Shown piece by piece: positions 47,767 through 56,109 of a stretch of DNA of 64,000 nt. The number at the start of each line of letters is the position of its first letter. The first letter of the stretch is position 1. Source of the stretch: Amycolatopsis viridis. Its GTDB lineage: Bacteria; Actinomycetota; Actinomycetes; Mycobacteriales; Pseudonocardiaceae. The position numbers and the translations under genes were made by a program. The notes beneath the pieces were generated by a model, which was not told the origin of the DNA, made no database searches, and was given only the letters and a program-made list of their open reading frames with translations. The stretch covers positions 4,588,001 through 4,652,000 of the forward strand of contig NZ_JAANOU010000001.1 of NCBI RefSeq assembly GCF_011758765.1, written 5' to 3'.

Positions 47767-48888
47767 TCAGGAGCGCGCGATCGCCAGCGGAACCAGTTGT
47801 TCGGCCGGGGTCAGCGAACCGTGCTGCCCGATCAGCGCGGACTCCAGCGGCTCGGCGGTGCGGCGCACCATCCCGAACTGGTCCCGGGCGGCCGCGATGA
47901 CGTTGCCGAACCGGGGGCGCACCCGGTCGGTCACCCGTGGCCCGAACCACCCGGCGGCGATCGCCTCGGCGCGGGAGACCACCCACGCCCGGCTGCCCAG
48001 CGTCTCCCGCCAGGCGGCCAGCACGTCCTCCGCCGCGCCGGGCGCGGCGTAGACGTGCCGGATCCGCGGGTCCCCGCCCAGCTCGCGCACGCCCGCGGAC
48101 AGCGCGGGCGCCCGGTCGAGGTCGATGACGTCGTCCAGGGCAACCATCCCGTGGTCGGCCACCACCGCCAGCAGACGGCCGGGCGGCAGACCGTCCACCA
48201 GCGACTCCACCAGGCGGTCGACCTGCCGCAGCTGCATCAGCCACGCCGGCGAACCCGGCCCGTAGCGGTGACCCAGCTCGTCGAGCTGTCCGTGGTAGGC
48301 GTAGCAGAACCCCGCTGGTTCGCGCAGGGCACGCAGGGTCTCCGCGGCGAGGTCGCCGATCGCGTACACGCCGCGGTAGTCCCCGCCGCGCTGGACCGCA
48401 CGGGTGAGCGGCGACTTCGCGAACTTCGCCTCGGCGACCACCACCGCCCCGACACCGGCCGCGACCGCGCGCTCGAACGTCGTGGGCAGCGGCTGCACCT
48501 CCTCCGGCACCAGGTCCAGCTCACCGCCGCCGGGATGACGCCGCCAGCGCAGGGCGTTGAGCACGCCGCACCCCGGGACCTCGAACGTGTAGCCCGCCAT
48601 GCCGTGCTCCCCCGGCGCCAGGCCCGTGCCGATCGCGGCCAGCCCGGCGACCGTGGTCGACGGGCACCCGACGGTGAGCGTGGCCCGCGTCAGCCCGGCC
48701 AGCACCGGCGCGTACTCGGCGTGGGTCCGCAGCAGTTCCGCGCCGAGGCCGTCGATGAGGAGCACGCACGCGCCGGCGGCCTCGGGCAGGGCGAGCGTGT
48801 TCGCGTACCCGGGGACGCCGAGAGTGGCGAGAACGGAGGGCACCACCTCGGCGAGGTGCCGCCGGCCGGACACGGTTGGCAGGTCCAC
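47767..48888 (-). CDS. Alkaline phosphatase superfamily (nucleotide pyrophosphatase/phosphodiesterase-like) protein
   Basis: 373 aa, GTG at 48888 (a GTG at 48873 is also possible). CVLLIDGLGAELLRTH carries the first metal Asp; VGCPSTTVAGLAAIGTGLAPGEHGMAGYTFEVPG contains the nucleophile Thr in PSTT. YAYHGQLDELGHRYGPGS and VVADHGMVAL supply the remaining Asp/His metal ligands. Hydrolyses a phosphoester; no signal peptide, so it is cytoplasmic. Substrate unknown. Convergent with the TetR gene, 6 bp apart. Confidence 0.87.
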   Translation of the reverse strand: MDLPTVSGRRHLAEVVPSVLATLGVPGYANTLALPEAAGACVLLIDGLGAELLRTHAEYAPVLAGLTRATLTVGCPSTTVAGLAAIGTGLAPGEHGMAGYTFEVPGCGVLNALRWRRHPGGGELDLVPEEVQPLPTTFERAVAAGVGAVVVAEAKFAKSPLTRAVQRGGDYRGVYAIGDLAAETLRALREPAGFCYAYHGQLDELGHRYGPGSPAWLMQLRQVDRLVESLVDGLPPGRLLAVVADHGMVALDDVIDLDRAPALSAGVRELGGDPRIRHVYAAPGAAEDVLAAWRETLGSRAWVVSRAEAIAAGWFGPRVTDRVRPRFGNVIAAARDQFGMVRRTAEPLESALIGQHGSLTPAEQLVPLAIARS

Positions 48889-48945
48889 GGGGTCAGCTTG
48901 GCAGGAAGGTGGCTGCCCGCGCACGCGCTGCCCGATAATGACGGC

Positions 48946-49152
48946 ATGCCGACCTACGCCTACCGCTGCCGCGAATGCACGGGCACCTTCGAGGTGAACC
49001 GGCCGATGAGCGAATCGAGCGATCCGGCCCGCTGCCCGGAGGGGCACACGGACACCGTCAAGCTGCTCACGACCGTCGCGCTGACCGGCTCGGCCACCGG
49101 CGCACCGTCCGGCGGCGGGTGCTGCGGCGGCGCCTGCGGGTGCGGCCACTGA
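48946..49152 (+). CDS. FmdB family zinc-ribbon protein
   Basis: 68 aa. MPTYAYRCRECTGTFEVNRPMSE gives the first CxxC; ARCPEGH the second half of the zinc ribbon (the second CxxC is CPEGH, with His replacing the last Cys). The tail after ~40 is Gly/Cys-rich: GGGCCGGACGCGH, six potential metal ligands. The FmdB ribbon is a putative regulatory or metal-binding domain of unknown target. Starts 58 bp from the divergent phosphodiesterase-like gene. Confidence 0.85.
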   Translation: MPTYAYRCRECTGTFEVNRPMSESSDPARCPEGHTDTVKLLTTVALTGSATGAPSGGGCCGGACGCGH

Positions 49153-49166
49153 GCCGGTAGGCCGAG

Positions 49167-49184
49167 GCCGCCCGCCCGGGCGGC
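49167..49184. terminator. Hairpin between fmdB-like gene and dhaM
   Basis: GCCGCCCG-CC-CGGGCGGC (8-bp arms, 49167-49184) in the 65-bp gap between convergent stops. GC-rich, no U-tract. Confidence 0.6.
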
Positions 49185-49217
49185 GCTGGACCGTGCGCCC
49201 AGGTGCACGTGGGACGG

Positions 49218-49895
49218 TCAGGCGGGTTCGCCGAAGTTGTCCGCCACCATCTCCTGCACGACGCGCAGCGCTTCGGCGGCCTGAGGGCCGGCGGCGCGGA
49301 CCTGGATCCGGTCGCCCTTCCGCGCGCCCAGCGACATCAGCGCCAGCACGCTGTGCGCGTCGGCCTCCTGATCGCCCAGCCGGACGGTCACGTCGGCCTC
49401 GATGCCGGCCAGGCCGCGGGCCAGGACCGCCGCCGGCCGGGCGTGCAGGCCCACCTCGTTGCTCAGCGTCAGCTCCACGCTGTCCCCGGACGGTTCCGGC
49501 GCGGCGGACGCGAGTTCCGGTGGTGCCCCGGCCGCGGACGCGGCCTCCAGCACGCCGGCGCGGTCGGCCCCGTTCTGCGCCGCCACCGCGGCGGCGACCG
49601 TGCCCTCCACCAGCGGGGCGTCCGCGACCACCACGGCCTCCGGGTCGGCCAGCGACTCGACCGCGAGCTCCGCCGTCATCTGCGCGCTGCCCAGGTCGTA
49701 GAGCAGCACGACCCCGGACCCGGAATCCGCGCGCTGGACGGCGGCGACGACCGAGTCGTAGTCCGTGCCGATGCCACCACCGGGCATGCCGCCCGCCGGG
49801 ACGATCGTCACGTCCGGCGCCATCTGCTCGGCGACCTCGGCAACCCCTTCGGCGAGCTTGGCGCTGTGCGACACCAGAACCAGGCCGACGCTCAT
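49218..49895 (-). CDS. dhaM: Dihydroxyacetone kinase phosphotransfer subunit DhaM (EIIA-HPr fusion)
   Basis: 225 aa. The EIIA-Man-like domain is at ~1-125 (VLVSHSAKLAEGVAEVAEQM with His10; YDLGSAQMTAELAVE). A short Ala-rich linker leads to an HPr domain at ~140-225 (NEVGLHARPAAVLARGLAG with the phospho-His; ADAHSVLALMSLGARKGDRI). It lacks the third, enzyme I-like domain found in E. coli DhaM, so it must receive phosphate from a separate PTS enzyme I. Rephosphorylates ADP bound to DhaL. Overlaps dhaL by 4 bp. Confidence 0.93.
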   Translation of the reverse strand: MSVGLVLVSHSAKLAEGVAEVAEQMAPDVTIVPAGGMPGGGIGTDYDSVVAAVQRADSGSGVVLLYDLGSAQMTAELAVESLADPEAVVVADAPLVEGTVAAAVAAQNGADRAGVLEAASAAGAPPELASAAPEPSGDSVELTLSNEVGLHARPAAVLARGLAGIEADVTVRLGDQEADAHSVLALMSLGARKGDRIQVRAAGPQAAEALRVVQEMVADNFGEPA

Positions 49896-50515
49896 CGGGC
49901 CGCCTTCGCGAACGCCTCGAGCAGCAACGCCGTCGAACGGGCGCCCGGGTCGAGGTGTCCCGCGCTGCGCTCGCCGAGGTAGGACGCACGCCCCTTCCGG
50001 GCGACCAGATCCACAGTGGACTCGGCACCGGCCGCGGCGCCCTCGGCAGCCGCGGCCAGGACCGCCGCGACATCGCCACCGGCCGCCTTCTCCGCGGCCG
50101 CGACCGCGGGCAGCAGGGCGTCCACCATCGTCTTGTCGCCCTCGACCGCCTTGCCCCGCGCCTGGACGCCCTCCAGCCCGGCCCGCAGCGCGGCGACGAT
50201 CTCCGCCGCGCCCAGCTCCGGCTGGCTCGACACCACCGTGGCCGCACGCAGGAAAGCCGTGCCGTACAACGGTCCGGCGGCGCCGCCCACCTTCGAGATC
50301 AACGTGGTGGCCACGAGCTTGAGCACCGCGCCCGGGGTCTCGGGCGCCCCGCCATCCAGCGCGGCGACCACCGCCTGGAACCCACGGTTCATGTTCTCGC
50401 CGTGGTCCCCGTCCCCGATCGCGCGATCGAGGGCGATCAGCTCGGCGCGGTGCTCGGCGATCGTGGCCGCCGCGTCCCGCAGGGCGTTCACGACGCCGTC
50501 GGGCGTGCATCCCAT
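49892..50515 (-). CDS. dhaL: Dihydroxyacetone kinase ADP-binding subunit DhaL
   Basis: 207 aa. LIALDRAIGDGDHGENMNRGFQAV holds the Asp residues that chelate Mg and nucleotide; TLISKVGGAAGPLYGTAFLRAA, VQARGKAVEGDKTMVDAL and GRASYLGERSAGHLDPGA are the other DhaL blocks. The nucleotide stays bound as a cofactor and is recharged by DhaM. Four bases after dhaK and overlapping dhaM: one operon dhaK-dhaL-dhaM. Confidence 0.95.
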   Translation of the reverse strand: MGCTPDGVVNALRDAAATIAEHRAELIALDRAIGDGDHGENMNRGFQAVVAALDGGAPETPGAVLKLVATTLISKVGGAAGPLYGTAFLRAATVVSSQPELGAAEIVAALRAGLEGVQARGKAVEGDKTMVDALLPAVAAAEKAAGGDVAAVLAAAAEGAAAGAESTVDLVARKGRASYLGERSAGHLDPGARSTALLLEAFAKAAR

Positions 50516-50519
50516 GTCT

Positions 50520-51521
50520 TCATGCCTTCCAGCGCAGTGCGGCGGTGTTCACCGGCGCGTCCCACAGTTCCGTCAGCTCGTCGTCGAGTCTGAGCAGGGT
50601 CAGGCTGATGCCCTGCATCTCCAGGCTGGTGATGTACGGCCCCACCAGCCGGCGCTCGACCATGATGCCCCGATCGGCCAGCAGCCGCTCGGCGATCCCG
50701 TGCGCGAGGTACAGCTCGACCAGCGGGGTGCCGCCCATCGAGTTGGTGAACAGCAGCACCCGGTCGCCGCGCTCGAACGGCAGGTCGTCGACGATCGCGC
50801 CGACCATCCGCCCCACCAGGGCGTCGGCGGGCTCGGCGGGGATGCGCTCCCGGCCCGGCTCGCCGTGGATGCCGATGCCGAACTCGATCTCGTCGGCACC
50901 GAGGTCGAAGCTCGGCTCACCGACGTGCGGCACGACGGGAGCGGTGAGCGCGACCCCGATCGAGCGGACCTGGCCGACGATCTTGCGGGCCAGCGCCTCG
51001 ACCGCGTCCAGCGAGTCGCCGCGTTCGGCCGCCGCGCCCGCGAGTTTCTCCAGCAGCACGGTGCCGCCGACACCGCGGCGCCCGGCCGTGTACGTCGAGT
51101 CCGCCACCGCCACGTCGTCGTCGATCACCACGCTGCGCACGTCCAGGTCCTCGGCCGCGGACAGCTCACCCGCGGTCTCGAAGTTCAGCACGTCCCCGGT
51201 GTAGTTCTTGACGATCAGCAATGCGCCCGCCTCGCCGGTGGTCGCCGAGATCGCGGCCTGCACGGCGTCGGGGGTGGGCGAGGTGAACACCGCGCCCGGT
51301 ACGGCCGCGTCGAGCATGCCGGCACCGACGAACCCGCCGTGCAGCGGCTCGTGCCCGGATCCGCCGCCGGAGATGACCGCGACCTTTCCCGCCACGGGCG
51401 CGTCGGCGCGGACCACCACGTTCGGGTCCTCCTGGACCCGCAGGATGTCCGCGTGCGCGGCGGCCATCCCGCGCAGCGATTCGGTGACCACGTCCGCCGG
51501 ATCGTTAATGATCTTCTTCAT
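50520..51521 (-). CDS. dhaK: Dihydroxyacetone kinase substrate-binding subunit DhaK
   Basis: 333 aa from the ATG at 51521, with AGGAGG upstream. MKKIINDPADVVTESLRGMAAAH, VAVISGGGSGHEPLHGGFVGAGMLDAAV and IVKNYTGDVLNF are the DhaK signatures. The His in GIGIHGEPGRER forms the covalent hemiaminal with dihydroxyacetone. Converts dihydroxyacetone to its phosphate with DhaL and DhaM, feeding glycolysis. First gene of its operon. Confidence 0.96.
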   Translation of the reverse strand: MKKIINDPADVVTESLRGMAAAHADILRVQEDPNVVVRADAPVAGKVAVISGGGSGHEPLHGGFVGAGMLDAAVPGAVFTSPTPDAVQAAISATTGEAGALLIVKNYTGDVLNFETAGELSAAEDLDVRSVVIDDDVAVADSTYTAGRRGVGGTVLLEKLAGAAAERGDSLDAVEALARKIVGQVRSIGVALTAPVVPHVGEPSFDLGADEIEFGIGIHGEPGRERIPAEPADALVGRMVGAIVDDLPFERGDRVLLFTNSMGGTPLVELYLAHGIAERLLADRGIMVERRLVGPYITSLEMQGISLTLLRLDDELTELWDAPVNTAALRWKA

Positions 51522-51556
51522 GCCCGCCTCCTGACTCCGTCGTCGCACTCTTCCTA

Positions 51557-52546
51557 TCAGGCCCTGGGCAGCTTGGGCAGGATCGTGTCGACAATTCGCC
51601 GGGCTTTGCCACACGAATCGTCCCCGGCGGCGTCATCGTGGTAATTGTCGTACTCGAATTTGACGACCTCACCCTCGTCGCCGGTCTCCAGATGGGTCCA
51701 GGCAATGGTGCACCTGCTGCCAGACCTGGTCTCCTTCTTCTGGTACGCCGTGATGCCACCAGCGAGGGTGATGCGGGAACCGTTCTCGTCCTCGGACGGC
51801 TTGACGGTCTGCGAGATCCGCAGCCAGCCGTCGGCGGTGCCGCCGGTCCAGTTGCAGTCGTGCAGGCCGACGGGCTTGGCGGTGGCGCGGCCGAGGACCT
51901 CGGTCACCACGGCGGTGTCGGCGAGCGCGCACGGGTCGAGGGACACCGCGGAGTTCGCCGGGCGCCGCTGCTGGGGCGGCCCGGCGTGCACCTTGCGGAC
52001 AACTTCGCGCAGCACCGTCAGCCCCGCACCGCAGGCGTCGCCGCCGACGTAGGTGACCTGGACGGCGATGCCCAGCCCGGCCACGCTGTCCGTGAGCACC
52101 GAGACGATGCACCCCTCGTTCTCCGGCGTGTCCGGGTCGTCCAGGTCATTTTCGACGACGGGCAGACCGTCGACCGCGCCGGCCTGCTGGGACGTCGAGT
52201 CGATGAGCTCGCCCATGGTGAGGGACAGCCGGGCTTCCTTCCCGCCGGCGTCGGTCACGTGGATGCCGCACCCGTCCAGGCCCCGGGGATAGAGGCTTTC
52301 GGCTACCGGTGCGCCGACGCCGGTGACCGTGTCGCCCTGCAAGATCTGGCACGGGTCGACGGTGCGCAGCGCGTCCAGCCGCACCGCCGGGTCGTCCACC
52401 GGCGCCGGGGCCACGCTGCTCTCGGTGACCGTGGTGCGGGGGAAGTTCTGCTTGGCCAGGTCGGGGCCGCACGCGGACACGGTCAGGGCGAGCAGGACCA
52501 GCAGCACGAAACGGCGGGGCCGGGCGACACGGAACACGCGATGCAC
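51557..52546 (-). CDS. DUF3558-like lipoprotein
   Basis: 329 aa from the GTG at 52546. Signal with lipobox LTVSACGPD (lipid Cys near 26). Two repeated halves each begin with a Cys-containing DPC motif: LRTVDPCQILQGDTVTGVGA and VSLDPCALADTAVVTEVLG, the DUF3558 pattern, and each contains a further paired Cys (GLDGCGIHV; LHDCNWTGG). It thus looks like a tandem DUF3558 protein. Anchored outside the membrane; role unknown, common in Pseudonocardiaceae and Nocardia. 35 bp after dhaK on the left, independent. Confidence 0.78.
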   Translation of the reverse strand: MHRVFRVARPRRFVLLVLLALTVSACGPDLAKQNFPRTTVTESSVAPAPVDDPAVRLDALRTVDPCQILQGDTVTGVGAPVAESLYPRGLDGCGIHVTDAGGKEARLSLTMGELIDSTSQQAGAVDGLPVVENDLDDPDTPENEGCIVSVLTDSVAGLGIAVQVTYVGGDACGAGLTVLREVVRKVHAGPPQQRRPANSAVSLDPCALADTAVVTEVLGRATAKPVGLHDCNWTGGTADGWLRISQTVKPSEDENGSRITLAGGITAYQKKETRSGSRCTIAWTHLETGDEGEVVKFEYDNYHDDAAGDDSCGKARRIVDTILPKLPRA

Positions 52547-52584
52547 CGTAGCCGCCCGGCCCCGCCGGCTCGTGGGGAACCTGC

Positions 52585-52857
52585 CTATTCCGCCCCGGTC
52601 TCGTCCCCTTCCGTCACCGGGACCCGGATCGGCCGCGTGAGAGCCCAGAGCGCCATCAGGGCGGTGAACACCAGCAGGCCGATGCCGGCCCACAGGTTGA
52701 TGTTCACACCCGCCGCCTTGCGCAGGTCCGCGTCGTCGGTGAACGCGATGCCCATGACGGTGAGGACCACGCCGTACACGCCGGTCAGCAACGCGATGAT
52801 CAGCCGGATGTCGAACGCGCCGGCCCGGCGCGTGCGCACGCGGGTTTCGCTAGCCAT
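52585..52857 (-). CDS. Small two-TM membrane protein linked to the symporter
   Basis: 90 aa from the ATG at 52857, with AGGAGG nine bases upstream. Basic N-terminus (RVRTRRAG), then two membrane segments: FDIRLIIALLTGVYGVVLTVMGIAF and VNINLWAGIGLLVFTALMALWALT, joined by a short polar loop, and an acidic tail. Starts 13 bp after the symporter stop, so it is almost certainly in the same transcript; it may be an accessory or stabilising subunit, which is inference. No named family. Confidence 0.75.
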   Translation of the reverse strand: MASETRVRTRRAGAFDIRLIIALLTGVYGVVLTVMGIAFTDDADLRKAAGVNINLWAGIGLLVFTALMALWALTRPIRVPVTEGDETGAE

Positions 52858-52870
52858 GTCTGCCAACCTC

Positions 52871-54571
52871 CTAGAAGGCGATGTTCAGCGCGATCGTGAC
52901 GACCAGGACGATGCCCGCGAGCAGGCCCGGGTTGCGGTACCAGCCCGCGTCCGCACCGGTGGTGGCGTGCCGGCGCGACTCCTTCGGGGTCAGCGAGTAG
53001 ACCAGGCCGACGAGTTCAGCGTCCGGGCGCGGCTGCGTCACCGCGGTGATGGCGACGCTGACGACGATGTCGACCACGAAGGCGGCACCGGCACCGATGA
53101 AGCTCGCGCCCTGGCCGGGCAGGTCCCACACGCCGGTCTCGGCGAGCAGGAACACCACGATGGCCGACGCGGTGCCGGCCAGCAGACCGATCCACGCGGC
53201 CTTCGGCGTCATCCGCTTCCAGAACATGCCCAGGATGAACGTGGCGAACAGCGGCGCGTTGAAGAACGAGAACAGCTGCTGCAGGTAGTCCATCAGGTTG
53301 GAGTACTGGGAGGCGATGGCGGCCGTGCCGATGGCCAGGACCGTCGCGCCCGCGGTCACCCAGCGTCCCATGTTCAGGTAGTACGAGTCCGGCTTGTCCT
53401 TCTTGATGTAGGTCTGCCAGAGGTCGTAGGTGAACACGGTGTTGAACGAGCTCAGGTTCGCCGCCATGCCGGCCATGAACGAGGCGAGCAGGCCGGCGAT
53501 CGCGACGCCCAGCACCCCGTTGGGCAGCAGGTCACGCATGAGCAGCAGCAGCGCGTTGTTGAAGGTCGCGCCGCTGGGTGCGGAACCGCCGCCGAGCAGA
53601 GCCTGCTTGTTGGCGCCCTGCAGCTCGGTGACCGTGACCGCGGCGATCATGCCCGGGATGATCACGATGAACGGGATCAGCATCTTCGGGAAGGCACCGA
53701 TGATCGGGGTGCGGCGCGCGGCCGACATGCTCTTCGACGCCATCGCGCGCTGGACCTCGACGAAGTTCGTGGTCCAGTAGCCGAACGACAGCACGAACCC
53801 GAGTCCGAACACCAGGCCGAGGACCGACAGGAAGTTGCTGCTGAACCCGGTCAGCTGGTTACCCGGCCAGGAGGTCAGCTGCTCGGCGCCGCCGGGGCTG
53901 TTCGTCACCTTGTCGACCAGGCCGCTCCAGCCGCCGACCTTGTAGAGGCCGACGATGGTCAGCGGCACCAGGGCGGCGACGATGACGAAGAACTGGAGCA
54001 CCTCGTTGTAGATCGCCGCGGACAGGCCGCCGAGCGCGGTGTAGGCGAGCACGATGACCGCGGCGATGACGATCGAGAGCCAGATCGGCCAGCCGAGCAG
54101 CAGGTTCACCACGCTGGCCAGCAGGTACAGGTTCGCCCCTGCGATGAGGATCTGCGCCAGGGCGAAGCTGATGCCGTTGGTCAGGTGGGCGCCGGTGCCG
54201 AAGCGGCGGCGCATGAACTCCGGCACGCTGCGGACCTTGGAGCCGTAGTAGAACGGCATCATCACGATGCCGAGGAACAGCATCGCGGGGATCGCGCCGA
54301 TCCAGAAGTAGTGGGCGGTCGGCAGGCCGTACTGCGCACCGTTGGCCGACATCCCCATCACTTCGATGGCGCCGAGGTTGGCGGAGATGAAGGCGAGCCC
54401 GGTGACCCACGCCGGCAGCGACCGTCCGGAAAGGAAGAAGTCGATGCTGCTCGACACCTGTTTGCGGGCCAGGTAGCCGATGCCGAGCACCAGCACGAAG
54501 TAGAACGCGAGCAACACGTAGTCGATCGCGTGCGCATCAAGTCGCAGGTTCGCTGCGGCTAGGACATGCAC
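52871..54571 (-). CDS. Sodium:solute symporter (SSS) family transporter
   Basis: 566 aa from the GTG at 54571, with GGAGGT six bases upstream. About 14 membrane segments. FFLSGRSLPAWVTGLAFISANLGAIEVMGMSANG is the SSS N-terminal block (Na+ site in helix 1), followed by RRRFGTGAHLTNGISFALAQILIAGANLYLL, YTALGGLSAAIYNEVLQFFVIV and LLASFMAGMAANLSSFNTVFTYDLWQTYI, which carries the second Na+ site. Closest in pattern to the Na+/sugar or myo-inositol branch; substrate not certain. Followed by a two-TM protein. Confidence 0.9.
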   Translation of the reverse strand: MHVLAAANLRLDAHAIDYVLLAFYFVLVLGIGYLARKQVSSSIDFFLSGRSLPAWVTGLAFISANLGAIEVMGMSANGAQYGLPTAHYFWIGAIPAMLFLGIVMMPFYYGSKVRSVPEFMRRRFGTGAHLTNGISFALAQILIAGANLYLLASVVNLLLGWPIWLSIVIAAVIVLAYTALGGLSAAIYNEVLQFFVIVAALVPLTIVGLYKVGGWSGLVDKVTNSPGGAEQLTSWPGNQLTGFSSNFLSVLGLVFGLGFVLSFGYWTTNFVEVQRAMASKSMSAARRTPIIGAFPKMLIPFIVIIPGMIAAVTVTELQGANKQALLGGGSAPSGATFNNALLLLMRDLLPNGVLGVAIAGLLASFMAGMAANLSSFNTVFTYDLWQTYIKKDKPDSYYLNMGRWVTAGATVLAIGTAAIASQYSNLMDYLQQLFSFFNAPLFATFILGMFWKRMTPKAAWIGLLAGTASAIVVFLLAETGVWDLPGQGASFIGAGAAFVVDIVVSVAITAVTQPRPDAELVGLVYSLTPKESRRHATTGADAGWYRNPGLLAGIVLVVTIALNIAF

Positions 54572-54760
54572 CGATGCACCTCCGGGAAGTCCAACATCTC
54601 CGAACAAAAATCACCACGATCGAGTGACAAACGCACATTACTACGCGGTAGCCCGGCTGTGCACATCAACAGGCGCGACTTGACCGTGTCGAAATCAAAT
54701 TCGTGATCACCCAACCCCGCAGCGTTACCAGCCGCAACTCGGAACCCCCGGACGCACGAC

Positions 54761-54796
54761 GGCCCCCGCGCGGCGCGGGTGCGCCGGGCGGGGGCC
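54761..54796 (-). terminator. Terminator after nucS
   Basis: GGCCCCCG (54761-54768) and CGGGGGCC (54789-54796) form an 8-bp GC stem; the 20-nt loop (CGCGGCGCGGGTGCGCCGGG) can itself fold. Located 13 bases after the nucS stop. Upstream of it, 54572-54760 holds the symporter promoter region; no gene is visible there. Confidence 0.7.
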
Positions 54797-54809
54797 GCCG
54801 GGAGCCGGG

Positions 54810-55469
54810 TCAGAACAGCCGGAGGTCGTCGGACTCGGTGCCACGCAGGGCGTCGTAGTCCAGCGTGAGGCAGCGGATGCCGCGGTCCTCGGCGAGCGTG
54901 CGGGCCTGCGGCTTGATCAGCTGCGCGGCGAACACGCCCTGCACGGGGGCGAGCAGCGGGTCGCGGTTGAGCAGCTCCAGGTACCGGGTGAGCTGTTCCA
55001 CACCGTCGATCTCGCCACGCCGCTTGATCTCCACCGCCACCGAACCGCCGTCGGCGTCCCGGGCGAGGATGTCCACCGGCCCGATCGCCGTCGGGTACTC
55101 CCGGCGGACCAGGGTGTAGCCCTCGCCGAGGGTGGTGATGTGCTCGGCCAGCAGCTCCTGCAGGTGCGCCTCGACACCGTCCTTCTGCAACCCCGGCTCG
55201 GCGCCGAGGTCGTGGCTGATCTCGTCGATCCGTTCCGCGATCGTGATGACGAGCTTCTCACCGGCCTTGTTCTGCACGGTCCAGATGTCACCGTCCTCGA
55301 TCAGCCAGCACGGCGGGCTCATCCAGTTCAGGGGCTTGTAGGCGCGATCGTCGGAGTGCACCGACACCGAGCCGTCCGCCTTGATGAGCAGCAACCGGGT
55401 GGCCATGGGGAGGTGGGCCGTCAGCCGGCCGGCGTAGTCCACTTGGCATCGAGCGATCACGAGACGCAC
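54810..55469 (-). CDS. nucS: Mismatch-specific endonuclease NucS (EndoMS)
   Basis: 219 aa from the GTG at 55469. N-terminal DNA-binding half: [49 protein letters not shown]. Nuclease half: [38 protein letters not shown] (Asp, Glu, Lys catalytic set), [21 protein letters not shown]. The extreme C-terminus DDLRLF resembles the sliding-clamp binding motif of mycobacterial NucS. Provides non-canonical mismatch repair in actinobacteria that lack MutS/MutL. Divergent from a NUDIX gene with a 37-bp gap. Confidence 0.96.
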   Translation of the reverse strand: MRLVIARCQVDYAGRLTAHLPMATRLLLIKADGSVSVHSDDRAYKPLNWMSPPCWLIEDGDIWTVQNKAGEKLVITIAERIDEISHDLGAEPGLQKDGVEAHLQELLAEHITTLGEGYTLVRREYPTAIGPVDILARDADGGSVAVEIKRRGEIDGVEQLTRYLELLNRDPLLAPVQGVFAAQLIKPQARTLAEDRGIRCLTLDYDALRGTESDDLRLF

Positions 55470-55506
55470 CCGGCGAGGGTAGAAGATGCTTCGGCAGACT
55501 GGTCGC

Positions 55507-56109
55507 GTGGATCCCATCGAACGGCTCGGCTCCCGCGAGGTGTACCGCAACAACTGGATGACCGTGCGCGAGGACGACATCCGCCGCCCGGACGGCTCGC
55601 ACGGCATCTACGGCGTGGTGGACAAGCCCGACTACGCGCTCGTGGTCCCGCTCGACGGCGACCGGCTGCACCTGGTGGAGCAGTACCGGTACCCGCTGGG
55701 CCTGCGGCGATGGGAGTTCCCGCAGGGCACCGCGCCGGACCTGGCGGAGCTGGACACGCTCCAACTGGCCGCCCGGGAGCTGCGGGAGGAGACCGGACTG
55801 GTCGCCGGATCGCTGATCGATCTCGGCCGGCTCGACGTCGCGCCCGGCATGTCCAGCCAGCGCGGCCGGGTCTACCTCGCCACCGGCCTGATCGAGGGAC
55901 CGCACGAGCGCGAGCACGAGGAACAGGACATGCGGACCGCCTGGTTCAGCCGCGCCGAGTTCGAGAAGATGATCGAGCGCGGGGAGGTCACTGACGCGCA
56001 GTCGATCGCGGCGTACGGGCTCCTGCTGCTGCACGAACGCCGCTCATCGCCAGAGCACCGAGCACCGGGCCGATCGACAGCAGGGCCACCGCGTCGCGCC
56101 AGCCCGTGA
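55507..56109 (+). CDS. NUDIX hydrolase (ADP-ribose pyrophosphatase-like)
   Basis: 200 aa, GTG start. [21 protein letters not shown] at the N-terminus and [32 protein letters not shown] lead to the Nudix box ending [35 protein letters not shown] follows, as in ADP-ribose pyrophosphatases and GDP-mannose hydrolases. The last ~40 residues ([22 protein letters not shown]) are low complexity and overlap the convergent MFS gene by 122 bp, so they may be a late extension. Start 37 bp from nucS on the opposite strand. Confidence 0.85.
   Translation: MDPIERLGSREVYRNNWMTVREDDIRRPDGSHGIYGVVDKPDYALVVPLDGDRLHLVEQYRYPLGLRRWEFPQGTAPDLAELDTLQLAARELREETGLVAGSLIDLGRLDVAPGMSSQRGRVYLATGLIEGPHEREHEEQDMRTAWFSRAEFEKMIERGEVTDAQSIAAYGLLLLHERRSSPEHRAPGRSTAGPPRRASP

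Noticed and set aside
51638-54562. 974-codon plus-strand open frame
   Set aside because: Antisense of the lipoprotein, small membrane protein and symporter; low-complexity Arg/Asp/Gly/His composition and no recognised motif.
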